DNA of 64,000 bases, from contig JACKNU010000001.1 of assembly GCA_024234675.1 (NCBI GenBank), positions 558,001 through 622,000 on the forward strand, written 5' to 3'. Below the pieces are notes generated by a model. The model was not told the origin of the DNA, searched no databases, and worked only from the letters and a program-made list of their open reading frames with translations. A program made the translations under genes and the position numbers. Numbering within the stretch: position 1 is the first letter of the stretch; each line of letters opens with the position of its first letter. Shown here one piece after another: positions 34,427 through 43,361 of this stretch. The stretch comes from Pseudomonadales bacterium (GTDB lineage: Bacteria; Pseudomonadota; Gammaproteobacteria; Pseudomonadales; Halieaceae).

Positions 34427-34611
34427 GGCGATTATTACCAGGGTTTTGACAGGCGCGCAGTGTACTCGTTTGGCGCGGGCCCAGTCCAGCGACCCGCGGC
34501 AGCGGCGCAACCCCCACCATGGTCGGGGGTTCCCTTGTTTTTTGCCTGGAATGCCATGACAATGTGCGCCCCGTAAGCAGCTACCCTTCCACCAGCGAGG
34601 AACCTCACCCG

Positions 34612-35592
34612 ATGAAACAACCCGTTCGAGTTACCGTTACCGGCGCCGCAGGCCAGATTGGCTACGCTCTCCTGTTCCGCATCGCCTCCGGCGCCATGCT
34701 GGGCGACGACCAGCCTGTCATCCTGCAACTGCTGGACATCACTCCCGCTATGGAAGCGCTGGAAGGCGTGAAAATGGAGCTGGAGGACTGCGCCTTCCCG
34801 CTGCTGGCGGGCATCGTGTGCACCGACGACCCCAACGCCGGCTTCAAGGACGCCGACTACGCGCTGCTGGTAGGCGCCCGCCCCCGCGGTCCCGGCATGG
34901 AGCGCAAGGACCTGCTGGAAGCCAACGCGGCCATCTTCTCCGTGCAGGGCAAGGCCATAGACGAGCACGCCAGCAAGCACATCAAGGTGCTGGTGGTGGG
35001 CAACCCCGCCAACACCAACGCCCTGATCACCCAGCGCAATGCGCCGTCCATCGACCCGCGCAACTTCACCGCCATGACCCGGCTGGACCACAACCGCGCC
35101 ATGACCCAGATCGCCCTGAAAACCGGCACCACGGTAAACGATGTGACCAATATGACCATCTGGGGCAACCACTCGGCCACCCAGTACCCCGACCTGTTCA
35201 ACGCGAAGGTCAAGGGACAGGCGGCGATCGAACTGGTAGAGCAGAGCTGGTATGAAGAGGACTTCATCCCCACCGTGCAGCAGCGCGGCGCCGCCATCAT
35301 CAAGGCCCGCGGGGCGTCATCCGCCGCCTCCGCCGCCAACGCGGCCATCGGCCATATGCGCAGCTGGGCGCTGGGCACCGAGGGCGACGACTGGGTCTCC
35401 ATGGGCGTTCGCTCCGACGGGTCCTACGGGATTGCCGAGGGCCTGATCTACTCCTTCCCCTGCCGCTGCAGCGGCGGTGAGTGGAGCATCGTCCAGGGCG
35501 TCGAGGTCGGCGAGTTCAGCCGCGCCAAAATGGACGCCACGGCGAAAGAACTCACCGAGGAGCGCGACGCGGTCCAGCACCTGCTGCCCTGA
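34612..35592 (+). CDS. mdh: Malate dehydrogenase (NAD), cytosolic-MDH-like type
   Basis: The protein has 326 residues from ATG 34612. The NAD fold is VTGAAGQIGYALLFRIASG; the substrate loop RGPGMERKDLL, VGNPANTNA, the proton-relay region TRLDHNRA and WGNHSATQYPD are those of the ~326-residue MDH group, not the 312-residue E. coli type. It interconverts malate and oxaloacetate in the TCA cycle. It is monocistronic and followed by a clear terminator. Confidence 0.95.
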   Translation: MKQPVRVTVTGAAGQIGYALLFRIASGAMLGDDQPVILQLLDITPAMEALEGVKMELEDCAFPLLAGIVCTDDPNAGFKDADYALLVGARPRGPGMERKDLLEANAAIFSVQGKAIDEHASKHIKVLVVGNPANTNALITQRNAPSIDPRNFTAMTRLDHNRAMTQIALKTGTTVNDVTNMTIWGNHSATQYPDLFNAKVKGQAAIELVEQSWYEEDFIPTVQQRGAAIIKARGASSAASAANAAIGHMRSWALGTEGDDWVSMGVRSDGSYGIAEGLIYSFPCRCSGGEWSIVQGVEVGEFSRAKMDATAKELTEERDAVQHLLP

Positions 35593-35610
35593 TCGACGCA
35601 TCGCGATGCA

Positions 35611-35645
35611 GGCGCTTGTCGCGCGGCGACAGGCGCCTTTTCTTT
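35611..35645 (+). terminator. Rho-independent terminator of mdh
   Basis: GGCGCTTGTCGC / GCGACAGGCGCC form a 12-bp stem with one G-U pair and a GCG loop, followed by TTTTCTTT. It starts 18 nt after the mdh stop. Confidence 0.9.
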
Positions 35646-35688
35646 GGCTGCCCCACGCGCGCCGGCGCCAATCTGTTAAGCTGAGCCC

Positions 35689-36306
35689 ATGAACGAATCC
35701 GCTTCCAGCAAGAGCTATCACCACGGCAATCTCCGCGCGGAATTGCTGGACACCGCCATCGAGCAACTGCAGGTGGTCGGTGCCGACGAACTCAGCCTGC
35801 GCGCGCTCGCCCGGGCCGTAGGCGTTTCCCAGACGGCGCCCTATCGGCACTTCGCCGACAAGGGCGAGCTGCTTGCCGCCATGGCCACCCGCGGCTACCG
35901 CAACCTGCTGCAGGCACTGCGGCAGGCGGGAGAGCGGGCCGGGGATTGCCCCACCGAGCAGCTCATCGCCTTCGCCCACGCCTATGTGGATTACGCGGCC
36001 CGCCAGCCGCAGCTGTTCAAGCTCATGTTCGGTCCAGCGGTACAACCGGCGGAGCGCTACCCGGAACTGCGCGAAGCCAGCCGCGAGACTTTCCTGCTGG
36101 TGCAGACCATCCTCAATCGCGGCATGCAACGGGGGCAGTTCCGCCAGCAGGACGTCGCCTACCTCGCCAACGCCGCCTGGGCGGGCATCCACGGCCTCGC
36201 CACCCTGCGGGTGGACGCGCCGGAGCTGTTCGCGCGCCATATCGACCTGCAGCGCCAGGTCAACCTGGGGGTGCATACCTTTCTGGCCGGTATCAAGGCC
36301 GAATGA
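35689..36306 (+). CDS. TetR-family transcriptional regulator
   Basis: The protein has 205 residues. The N-terminal helix-turn-helix (~10-60) reads LRAELLDTAIEQL, LSLRALARAVGVSQTAPYRH, FADKGELLAAMA. The C-terminal ligand domain resembles the WHG type (FKLMFGPAVQ). The target and ligand are unknown; no obvious divergent partner exists because mdh lies upstream on the same strand. Its last codons and TGA stop lie inside a palindromic repeat unit that is duplicated just downstream. Confidence 0.88.
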   Translation: MNESASSKSYHHGNLRAELLDTAIEQLQVVGADELSLRALARAVGVSQTAPYRHFADKGELLAAMATRGYRNLLQALRQAGERAGDCPTEQLIAFAHAYVDYAARQPQLFKLMFGPAVQPAERYPELREASRETFLLVQTILNRGMQRGQFRQQDVAYLANAAWAGIHGLATLRVDAPELFARHIDLQRQVNLGVHTFLAGIKAE

Positions 36307-36368
36307 ATTCGGCCCCACACGGGACCTTGGTATCAAGGCCGAATGAATTCGGCCCCACACGGGACCTT
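36289..36368. repeat. 40-bp perfect tandem duplication covering the TetR gene end
   Basis: Copies at 36289-36328 and 36329-36368 are identical. Each carries the palindrome GGCCGAAT-GA-ATTCGGCC (36297-36314 and 36337-36354). The first copy supplies the final IKAE codons and stop of the TetR gene; the second repeats them outside the gene. Confidence 0.95.
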
Positions 36369-36371
36369 GTC

Positions 36372-36447
36372 GTAGGGTCGAATTCATTCGACCAATAACG
36401 CTGCGGGCGCGCCGCGCGGAACCGGGGCCGAATGGATTCGACCCTAC
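36372..36447. repeat. Palindromic element A (76 bp, inverted terminal repeats)
   Basis: The left end is GTAGGG followed into GGTCGAAT-TC-ATTCGACC; the right end is the inverted GGCCGAAT-GG-ATTCGACC followed by CTAC. The centre is ~30 bp of self-complementary GC-rich sequence. The last bases (CTA at 36444-36446) are the stop codon of the convergent permease gene. Confidence 0.85.
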
Positions 36448-38918
36448 AGATCCCGCAGCAGTGCCACCGGTGGACTGGAAACCACCTTGCGGCAGCTGAA
36501 TACCCCCAGGCTGCCGATCAGCGCCATGCCGGCGCCTATGCCCAGCGGCCAGATCCACGGCGAGGGCGCGTAGCGCATGTCCATCACCCACTCCTGCAGG
36601 AAGTAGACCGACAACTCGGCCCCCGCCGTGGCCAGCAGCCCGGCAAATAACCCCAGGGCGGCAAACTCGATAAACAGGCCACCCAACACCAGGCCGCGGC
36701 GCGCGCCCAGGGCCCGCAGGATCGCACTCTCATGCATACGCGCATCCACGCTGGCCTGCACCCCGGCGATGAGCACCAGGCCGCCGGCCGCCAGAATCAC
36801 CGCCAGCACCAGCTCGATGGCGGAGGAGACCTGGCTGACGATGCTGCGGATCTGCTCCACCACCACATCCATCTCGATCACGGTCACGGTGGGGAATTCG
36901 CGGATAAAGCGGTTGAGGAACGGCTTGTCATCCGGCCCCAGGTAAAAACTGGTCATGAAGGTCGCCGGGTAGTCCGCCAGCAGCCGCGGCGGGAAAATCA
37001 GGAAGAAGTTGGGGCGCATGGACTGCCAGTCCAGCTCCCGCAGGTTGGCCACCTGGGCCTCCAGCGGCTGCGCCCCCACCAGGAAGCCCACCCGGTCACC
37101 CACCTGGATACCCATGCGCTCGGCAAATTCCCGCTCCACCGACACCAGCGCCGCGTCTGTCTGGGGCGGCCACCACTGGCCGGCGACCAGGCGGTTGCCC
37201 GGGGGCAGCGAGTCGGACCAGGTGAAATTGGTCTCCCGCTGGCGCCGCTGCGCCTCGGGGTCGTCAGTGCGCGGCAGTTGCTCGCCATTCACCGCCATGA
37301 TCCGGCCACGAATCATGGGATACAGCGCCTCGCTGGGGATGTCCTGGCTGCGCAGCATCTGGTCCACCGGCTGCACATCCTGGGGGCCGATATTGATCAT
37401 GAAGTGATTCGGCGTACCCTCGGGCAGCTGGGTCTGCCAGGCATCGATCAGCGAGGTGCGCACCAGCACGAGTACCAGCAGCAGCATGATGGCCATGGCG
37501 AAGATCACCACCTGCATGGCATTGGCGCTACCGCGACGCTGCAGGCCGGCCAGCGCCAGCCGCCAGATGCTGCCCGCGCTCATGCCCACCAGGCGGCCGC
37601 CACGCAGCAGGGTGAGCGCCAGGCCCAGGCCCAGCAGCGCGGTAATGGCAAGGCCCGCCAGCACCGCCAGGGTCAGCTGCCAATCGGCGCTGTACCACCA
37701 CATGAGCAGGGAGATCGCCACCAGGCCCACAAGGTAGTCTCCCAGGGTACGGCGATTTTCATGGGGCAGGTCGCGGCGCAACACCCGCAGGGGGCTGGCC
37801 AGGCCCAGGCGCCGCAGCGGCGGCCAGGCGAAGCACAGCAGGCAGGTCAGCGAGGTGGCGGCGCCAACCGCATAGGGGCCGGGTCCGCTGGCACCCGGCT
37901 GCACCGGCATCTGCTCGGCGAACAGGGTGAAAAACAGGGCCTGTATGGACCAGCCCAGCAGGCAACCCAGGGCGGTGGCCACCACCCCCAGCAGCAACAG
38001 GCTGCTGCCGTAGAGCCTGTTGACCCGCGCCGAGGTGGCGCCCAGGCTTTTCATGATCGCCACGTAATCGGTGTGGCGCTCGCTGAAACGGCGCGCCGCC
38101 AGCGCGATCGCCACGCCGGCCAGTACCACTCCCAGGCTGCCCGCCAGCAGCAGGAAGCGCTCGGCGCGCCGCAGGGCGCTGCCTATGCCCGGCTGCCCCT
38201 CGCTGACATCCAGCAGGCCCTGGCCGTCCTCCAGTTGCGGTTCCAGCCAGTCCCGGAAGTTCTGCAGGACCTGGGGCGGCGCGGCGTACAACTGCCGGTA
38301 TTGCACCCGGCTACCGGGCTGCACCACGCCGGTGGCGGGAATATCGTCATAGTGCATCAGCACCCGCGGGCCGTAGCCGCTGAAGGAGGCGGCCTGGTCG
38401 GGTTCCGTGCGGGCCGCCGCGGCCACGGTGAAATCCGCCTCGCCGATGGTGATGCGCTCACCGACCGCCACGTCCAGCAGCGGGAACAGGCGCGACTCCA
38501 GCCACACCTGGCCCGGCGCCGGCCCCCGGGCCGCGGGCAGTACCGGCCCGAAAGGCTGCTCGCTGTAGGTCAGCTCGCCGCGCAGGGGATAGCCGTCGCT
38601 GACGGCTTTCACCGACACCAGTTGCATGCGCTCGTCGCCGGCAAATACCATCGAGGGGAACACCAGGGTCAGGGCCTGGCTGACGCCTTGCGCCTCGGCC
38701 CGCTGCAGCCACTCGCCGGGCAGGGCCCTGGAACTGCGGGCCACCAGGTCGGCGGCGAGAAAGCGGTGGCTCTCCTGGGTAAGGGCGTTCTGCAGGCGGG
38801 TGGCGAAGGCGCTGATGCCGGAGACCACGCCCACCGCCAGTACCAGCGCCATCAACAGCACGCCCAACTCGCCCCCGCGCCAGTCGCGGGCCAGCATTTT
38901 GGTCGCGGTCACTGACAC
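36444..38918 (-). CDS. ybbP: ABC transporter permease, FtsX/YbbP-like
   Basis: The protein has 824 residues. One N-terminal helix (ELGVLLMALVLAVGVVSGIS) and a large periplasmic domain (~50-250) precede two bundles of FtsX-type helices (GVVLAGVAIALAARRFSERH, LILAAGGLVLIAGVQASVDA). MHESAILRALGARRG is the coupling-loop motif. It is typical of YbbP partnered with YbbA, a MacB-like mechanotransmission system next to tesA; the substrate is unknown. It overlaps the ATPase gene by 10 bp. Its TAG stop is provided by palindromic element A. Confidence 0.88.
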   Translation of the reverse strand: MSVTATKMLARDWRGGELGVLLMALVLAVGVVSGISAFATRLQNALTQESHRFLAADLVARSSRALPGEWLQRAEAQGVSQALTLVFPSMVFAGDERMQLVSVKAVSDGYPLRGELTYSEQPFGPVLPAARGPAPGQVWLESRLFPLLDVAVGERITIGEADFTVAAAARTEPDQAASFSGYGPRVLMHYDDIPATGVVQPGSRVQYRQLYAAPPQVLQNFRDWLEPQLEDGQGLLDVSEGQPGIGSALRRAERFLLLAGSLGVVLAGVAIALAARRFSERHTDYVAIMKSLGATSARVNRLYGSSLLLLGVVATALGCLLGWSIQALFFTLFAEQMPVQPGASGPGPYAVGAATSLTCLLCFAWPPLRRLGLASPLRVLRRDLPHENRRTLGDYLVGLVAISLLMWWYSADWQLTLAVLAGLAITALLGLGLALTLLRGGRLVGMSAGSIWRLALAGLQRRGSANAMQVVIFAMAIMLLLVLVLVRTSLIDAWQTQLPEGTPNHFMINIGPQDVQPVDQMLRSQDIPSEALYPMIRGRIMAVNGEQLPRTDDPEAQRRQRETNFTWSDSLPPGNRLVAGQWWPPQTDAALVSVEREFAERMGIQVGDRVGFLVGAQPLEAQVANLRELDWQSMRPNFFLIFPPRLLADYPATFMTSFYLGPDDKPFLNRFIREFPTVTVIEMDVVVEQIRSIVSQVSSAIELVLAVILAAGGLVLIAGVQASVDARMHESAILRALGARRGLVLGGLFIEFAALGLFAGLLATAGAELSVYFLQEWVMDMRYAPSPWIWPLGIGAGMALIGSLGVFSCRKVVSSPPVALLRDL

Positions 38919-39574
38919 GAGATCAATTCGCCGGCTTCCAGCACCAGGCGGCGCTCACAGCGCTCCGCCAGCTTGTCATCGTGGGTGACCAGCACCAGGG
39001 TGGTGCCCTCCTCCCGGTTGAGCTCAAACAGGAGGTCGATGATATGGGCGCCGGTGTGGGTATCGAGGTTGCCGGTGGGCTCATCGGCAAACAGGATGGA
39101 GGGGCGCGAGGCAAAGGCCCGGGCGATCGCCACCCGCTGCTGCTCGCCGCCGGACATCTGCCGCGGGTAGTGATGCATGCGCGGTCCCAGGCCGACGCGC
39201 TCGAGAAACACCTGGGCCTGCTCCCTGGCTTTCGCCAGACCCTGCAACTCCAGCGGCAACATCACATTCTCCAGGGCGGTGAGCGCGGGCAGCAACTGGA
39301 AGGACTGGAACACGAAGCCCACGTGGCGGCCGCGAAACAGCGCCCTGCCGTCCTCGTCCAGCTCGCCCAGGTCGGTTTCGCCGATCACCACCCGGCCGCC
39401 GCTGGCCTCGTCCAGGCCCGCCAGCAGTCCCAGCAGGGTGGATTTACCGGATCCCGAGGCGCCGACGATGGCCACTGCCTCGCCCGACTTGATTTCCAGG
39501 GTGATCCCTTTCAGTATTTCCAGTTCGGTTCCCGCCATCGGGACCCGCTTCAGGAGATTTTCAACCTTGATCAT
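38909..39574 (-). CDS. ybbA: ABC transporter ATP-binding protein, YbbA/LolD-like
   Basis: The protein has 221 residues from ATG 39574 (MIKVENLLKRV), preferred because AAGGAT precedes it; a TTG at 39595 would add 7 residues. Walker A is GASGSGKSTLL, the signature MSGGEQQRVAIAR, Walker B ILFADEPTGNLD and the switch VTHDDKLAE. It partners the downstream permease. It is divergent from tesA, and the two 5' ends overlap by 8 bp, as in the E. coli tesA-ybbA arrangement but tighter. Confidence 0.9.
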   Translation of the reverse strand: MIKVENLLKRVPMAGTELEILKGITLEIKSGEAVAIVGASGSGKSTLLGLLAGLDEASGGRVVIGETDLGELDEDGRALFRGRHVGFVFQSFQLLPALTALENVMLPLELQGLAKAREQAQVFLERVGLGPRMHHYPRQMSGGEQQRVAIARAFASRPSILFADEPTGNLDTHTGAHIIDLLFELNREEGTTLVLVTHDDKLAERCERRLVLEAGELISCQ

Positions 39575-40211
39575 CAGAACCATCCTTTTGCGCAATGTAC
39601 GGGCGGCGCTACTGCTTGGATTGCTCGGCCTGTGCCTGGCCGGGCCTGTGCAGGCCCGGGGCCAGAGCGTGCTGGTGCTGGGCGATAGTATCAGTGCGGC
39701 CTACGGTATGTCTCTGGAGCAGGGCTGGGTGGCCCTGCTGGCGCAGCAACTGGAGCGGGAGGACCCGCCCTGGCAGGTGGTCAATGCCAGCATCAGCGGC
39801 GAGACCACCGGCGGCGGCCTGCGCCGCCTGCCGGGCCTGCTGGAACAGCACCAACCGGCGCTGGTGATTCTAGAGCTGGGCGGCAACGACGGCCTGCGCG
39901 GCTTTCCCCTGGACGCCCTGCGGGACAACCTGCGGCAGCTGGTGAGCCTGTCGCAAAGGGCCGGTGCCGAGGTTATCCTGGTGCCTATGGAAATCCCCCC
40001 CAACTACGGTGCCCGTTACACGGCGGGTTTTCGCGACAGTTTTGTAGAGATCGCCCAGGCAACGGACAGTGTGCTCGCGCCCTTTCTGCTGGAGGACGTG
40101 GCCACCGACCCGGCCCTGATGCAGGCCGACGGTATCCACCCCGCGGTGGCGGCCCAGCCCATCCTGCTGGAAAACATCCTGCCGACCGTGCGGGAGGCGC
40201 TGGCCGACTGA
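39567..40211 (+). CDS. tesA: Periplasmic acyl-CoA thioesterase I / lysophospholipase TesA
   Basis: The protein has 214 residues from TTG 39567, chosen because AGGAG lies 10 nt upstream. The signal peptide (AALLLGLLGLCLAGPVQARG) is followed by the SGNH blocks GDSISAAYGM (Ser), SGETTGGG (Gly), LGGNDGLRG (Asn) and DGIHP (Asp/His). It hydrolyses acyl-CoA, esters or lysophospholipids in the periplasm. Its TGA overlaps the bioA ATG (TGATG), so the two are coupled. Confidence 0.9.
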   Translation: MIIRTILLRNVRAALLLGLLGLCLAGPVQARGQSVLVLGDSISAAYGMSLEQGWVALLAQQLEREDPPWQVVNASISGETTGGGLRRLPGLLEQHQPALVILELGGNDGLRGFPLDALRDNLRQLVSLSQRAGAEVILVPMEIPPNYGARYTAGFRDSFVEIAQATDSVLAPFLLEDVATDPALMQADGIHPAVAAQPILLENILPTVREALAD

Positions 40212-41500
40212 TGCCCGAACTCTCCTGGCAGAGCCTGCAGGCGGCGGATCGCGCTGCCATCTGGCACCCCTACGCATCGGCCCACGACGGTCCGGAAGTT
40301 TTTCCGGTGGTGTCCGCCAGCGGTGTGCGCCTGCGGCTGGCGGACGGCCGTGAACTCATCGACGGCATGGCGTCCTGGTGGTGCGCCATCCACGGCTACA
40401 ACCACCCCGCCATGAACCGCGCGGTACAGGCGCAGCTGGAGACCATGTCCCATGTGATGTTCGGCGGCCTCACCCACCCGCCGGCGGTGAAGCTCGCCCA
40501 ACTGCTGACCTCCCTGACCCCCGCTTCCCTGGACCGGGTCTTCTTCAGCGACTCCGGTTCGGTGGCGGTGGAAGTCGCCCTCAAGATGGCCCTGCAATAC
40601 TGGTATTCCGTGGGCAACCCCGGCAAGCAGAAAGTCATCGCCCTGCGCAACGGCTATCACGGCGACACCTTCGGCGCGATGGCAGTCTGCGACCCGGTTA
40701 CCGGCATGCACCACCTGTTCGGCGAAATGTTGCCCCGGCACCTGTTCGCACCGGCGCCGAACTGCGCCTTCGACGGCCCCTGCCCCGACAGCGAGATGGT
40801 CGCCATCACCGACCTGCTGAGCCAGCACCACCGGGAGGTCGCCGCCGTCATCGTCGAGCCCGTGGTGCAGGGCGCGGGTGGCATGCGCTTCTACTCCCCG
40901 GACTACCTGGTGAAGCTGCGCGCCCTGTGTGATGCCTTCGACGTCCTGCTGATTTTTGACGAGATCGCCACCGGGTTCGGGCGCACCGGCAAGCTGTTCG
41001 CGCTGCAACACGCCGCGGTGGAGCCGGACATCCTGTGCCTGGGCAAGGCCCTGACCGGGGGCTACATGACGCTGGCGGCGACCCTGTGCAACCAGCGCAT
41101 CAGCAGGGGCATCAGCGACGGCGAGGCCGGTGCGTTCATGCACGGACCGACTTTCATGGGCAATCCGCTGGCCTGCGCCACCGCTATCGCCAGCATAGAA
41201 CTGTTGTTATCGCAGCCCTGGCAACGCCAGGTCGCCAACCTCAACAAGGCACTTGGCGAAGGCCTCGCGCCGGCCGCTGAACTGCCCGCGGTGGCCCAGG
41301 TGCGCACCCTGGGAGCCATCGGGGTCATCGAACTGGAGGAGCCGGTGGATATGCAAACCGTGCAGCCCATGTTCGTGGAACGCGGTGTCTGGGTAAGGCC
41401 TTTCGGGAAACTGGTTTATGCCATGCCGCCCTATGTCATGGGCACGGAGGATGTAGCCGCCCTGACCGCGGCGATGGTCGACGTGGTCGCGCAGCTGTAG
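40211..41500 (+). CDS. bioA: Adenosylmethionine-8-amino-7-oxononanoate aminotransferase BioA
   Basis: The protein has 429 residues. The class III aminotransferase fold has ASWWCAIHGYNHPAMNRA, the PLP phosphate-binding SDSGSVAVEVALKMA, NGYHGDTFGAMA, LIFDEIATGFGRTGK and the PLP Lys in CLGKALTGGYMTLAAT. It makes 7,8-diaminononanoate from KAPA and SAM in biotin synthesis. No other bio gene is nearby; it is linked with tesA and an EamA transporter. Confidence 0.95.
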   Translation: MPELSWQSLQAADRAAIWHPYASAHDGPEVFPVVSASGVRLRLADGRELIDGMASWWCAIHGYNHPAMNRAVQAQLETMSHVMFGGLTHPPAVKLAQLLTSLTPASLDRVFFSDSGSVAVEVALKMALQYWYSVGNPGKQKVIALRNGYHGDTFGAMAVCDPVTGMHHLFGEMLPRHLFAPAPNCAFDGPCPDSEMVAITDLLSQHHREVAAVIVEPVVQGAGGMRFYSPDYLVKLRALCDAFDVLLIFDEIATGFGRTGKLFALQHAAVEPDILCLGKALTGGYMTLAATLCNQRISRGISDGEAGAFMHGPTFMGNPLACATAIASIELLLSQPWQRQVANLNKALGEGLAPAAELPAVAQVRTLGAIGVIELEEPVDMQTVQPMFVERGVWVRPFGKLVYAMPPYVMGTEDVAALTAAMVDVVAQL

Positions 41501-41506
41501 CATGAC

Positions 41507-42388
41507 ATGACACGACAGCCCGCCCCCCGGCACTGGATATTGCTCGGCCTGCTGAGCCTGGGCTGGGGCTTCGCCTTCCTGCTCATCGCCGTCGCCCTGG
41601 CGTCTTTCCCACCCCTGACCCTGGTGTCCCTGCGGCTGCTGCTGGGCGCGGCAGCACTGTACGTCATCATGCGCTGGCAGGGCCTGCGACTGCCCGCCAG
41701 CGGGCGCTGGTGGCTGCTGTTCACCGGCCTCAGCATCACCGGCAACCTCATCCCCTTCACCCTGATCACCTGGGCGGAGGTGCATATCACCAGTGGCCAG
41801 GCGGGCCTGCTGATGGCCCTGGTGCCGATCAGCACGCTGGTACTGGCGCACTTTTTCGTGGCCCACGAGCAGATCACCGGCGGGCGCCTGGCGGGGGTGG
41901 CAATGGGTTTTTGCGGAGTGGCTGTACTGGTGGGCGCCGACGCCCTGCGCGGCCTGGGCGGGCCGGCCCTGGTGGCCCAGCTCGCCGTCGTCGCGGCCAC
42001 CTTTTCCTACGCGGTAAACAATATTTTCGCCAAGCGCCTGCCGGCGTTGAACGGGCTGGTAATTGCCACCGGCACCCTGTTGGCGGGGGGCGTCCTGCTG
42101 CTGCCGACAGCACTCTGGCTGGAACAGCCCTGGCAGCTGGCTGTCACCCGCAATGCCTGGCTGGCGACCGCGGCGCTGGGTTTATTCTCCACCGGGCTGG
42201 CGACCTGGGTGTACTTCGTGGTGGTGACAGAGGTCGGGCCGAACTTCGTTTCCCTGATCAATTACCTGATCCCCCTGCTGTCCTTCGCCGCCGGCGCGCT
42301 GCTGCTGGGGGAGGCGGTGCACGCCTGGCAGTTCGCCGGGCTGCTGGCGGTATGCTGCGGCATCGCCCTGTGCCAGCCGCGGCGCTGA
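41507..42388 (+). CDS. EamA/DMT-family membrane transporter
   Basis: The protein has 293 residues with ten predicted helices in two EamA repeats (GLLSLGWGFAFLLIAVALAS, SLRLLLGAAALYVIMRW, FSTGLATWVYFVVVTEVGPN). DMT proteins export or import small metabolites. It starts 6 nt after bioA, so it is in the tesA-bioA operon; the substrate is not evident. It ends just before palindromic elements B and C. Confidence 0.88.
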   Translation: MTRQPAPRHWILLGLLSLGWGFAFLLIAVALASFPPLTLVSLRLLLGAAALYVIMRWQGLRLPASGRWWLLFTGLSITGNLIPFTLITWAEVHITSGQAGLLMALVPISTLVLAHFFVAHEQITGGRLAGVAMGFCGVAVLVGADALRGLGGPALVAQLAVVAATFSYAVNNIFAKRLPALNGLVIATGTLLAGGVLLLPTALWLEQPWQLAVTRNAWLATAALGLFSTGLATWVYFVVVTEVGPNFVSLINYLIPLLSFAAGALLLGEAVHAWQFAGLLAVCCGIALCQPRR

Positions 42389-42415
42389 TTCTTCCGGACG
42401 CATACTCCACCACCC

Positions 42416-42486
42416 GTAGATACCGAATTCATTCGGCCCGAAATTGCGCCGGCTCCGGTGCACTGGTCGAATGAATTCGACCCTAC
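42416..42486. repeat. Palindromic element B (71 bp)
   Basis: The left palindrome CCGAAT-TC-ATTCGG is preceded by GTAG; the right is GGTCGAAT-GA-ATTCGACC followed by CTAC. The centre TGCGCCGG-CT-CCGGTGCA is a third hairpin. It has the same layout as elements A and C. Confidence 0.85.
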
Positions 42487-42495
42487 ATAGCTTGA

Positions 42496-42570
42496 GTAGG
42501 GCCGAATTCATTCGGCCCGCGGTTGCGCGCGCCCCGCGCCGATGCACCGGCCGACTAAACTCGCCCCTAG
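42496..42570. repeat. Palindromic element C (75 bp, degenerate right end)
   Basis: The left end is GTAGGG into GGCCGAAT-TC-ATTCGGCC. The right end GGCCGACTAAACTCGCCCC then TAG matches the inverted end with about five changes. The GC-rich centre shares TTGCGC and ATGCAC borders with element B. CTA at 42567-42569 is the stop of the convergent PhzF-family gene. Confidence 0.75.
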
Positions 42571-43361
42571 CAGGCCACTACCGTGCCGTGCATGTAGGTC
42601 ACGCCCCGGCCGGTCATAAAAACCCGGCCGTCGCGAAGCTCGCAGTCCAGGGTGCCGCCCCGCGCCGAAATCTGCCGCGCCTGCAGTTTTTCCAGGTGCA
42701 GGCGCTGCGCCCAGTAGGGCACCAGGCTGCAGTGGGCCGAGCCGGTTACCGGGTCCTCATCGATGCCGACCTGGGGCCCGAAAAAACGCGACACGAAATC
42801 GCAGTCATCACCGGGAGCGGTGGCAATAATGCAGTGCTCACTGGCGGCTCGCAGCGCCGCGAAGTCCGGCTGCAGGCCGGCCACATCCTCCTCGAACTCG
42901 TACACGTAAACCACCGCGTGGGGGTTGTCGCGCGCTATTACCGCCTCACTGGCGGTGGCGCCCAGCGCCCGGCAGATCGCCGAATCCACGTCCGTCGGCA
43001 GCAGTGAGGCGGCGGGAAAATCCAGGGTCAGGCCTGCGGCCGAGCGGCGCACCCGCAAGTCGCCGCTGCGGGTGTGAAACAGGATATCGTCCGCTGGGTG
43101 CTGCAGGTGCTCGAACAGCACGTGCGCCGCCGCCAGGGTCGCATGGCCACACAGATCCACTTCCACAGTCGGTGTGAACCAGCGCAGCTGGCAGCCCTCC
43201 CCACTGGGTACCAGGAAGGCGGTCTCCGACAGGTTGTTTTCCATGGCAATGGCCTGCAGGGTCTCGTCGTCCAGCCACTGCTGCAACGGCATGATCGCCG
43301 CCGGGTTGCCCGCAAAAACGTGATCGGCGAAGGCGTCGACCTGGTAAATAGGCAGTTCCAT
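42567..43361 (-). CDS. PhzF-family isomerase/epimerase-like protein
   Basis: The protein has 264 residues from ATG 43361 (MELPIYQVDAFADHVFAGNP); an in-frame ATG at 43406 would add 15 residues not typical of the family. Family motifs are NNLSETAFLV (with the catalytic Glu), LRWFTPTVEVDLCGHATLA, and DEDPVTGSAHCSL. Relatives isomerise or epimerise small metabolites by acid-base chemistry; the substrate is unknown. It is divergent from the channel gene. Confidence 0.92.
   Translation of the reverse strand: MELPIYQVDAFADHVFAGNPAAIMPLQQWLDDETLQAIAMENNLSETAFLVPSGEGCQLRWFTPTVEVDLCGHATLAAAHVLFEHLQHPADDILFHTRSGDLRVRRSAAGLTLDFPAASLLPTDVDSAICRALGATASEAVIARDNPHAVVYVYEFEEDVAGLQPDFAALRAASEHCIIATAPGDDCDFVSRFFGPQVGIDEDPVTGSAHCSLVPYWAQRLHLEKLQARQISARGGTLDCELRDGRVFMTGRGVTYMHGTVVAC

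Noticed and set aside
36289..36447. CRISPR-like repeats
   Set aside because: Repeat spacing is irregular, there are no unique spacers of constant length, and no cas genes are near; the units are palindromes with inverted ends.
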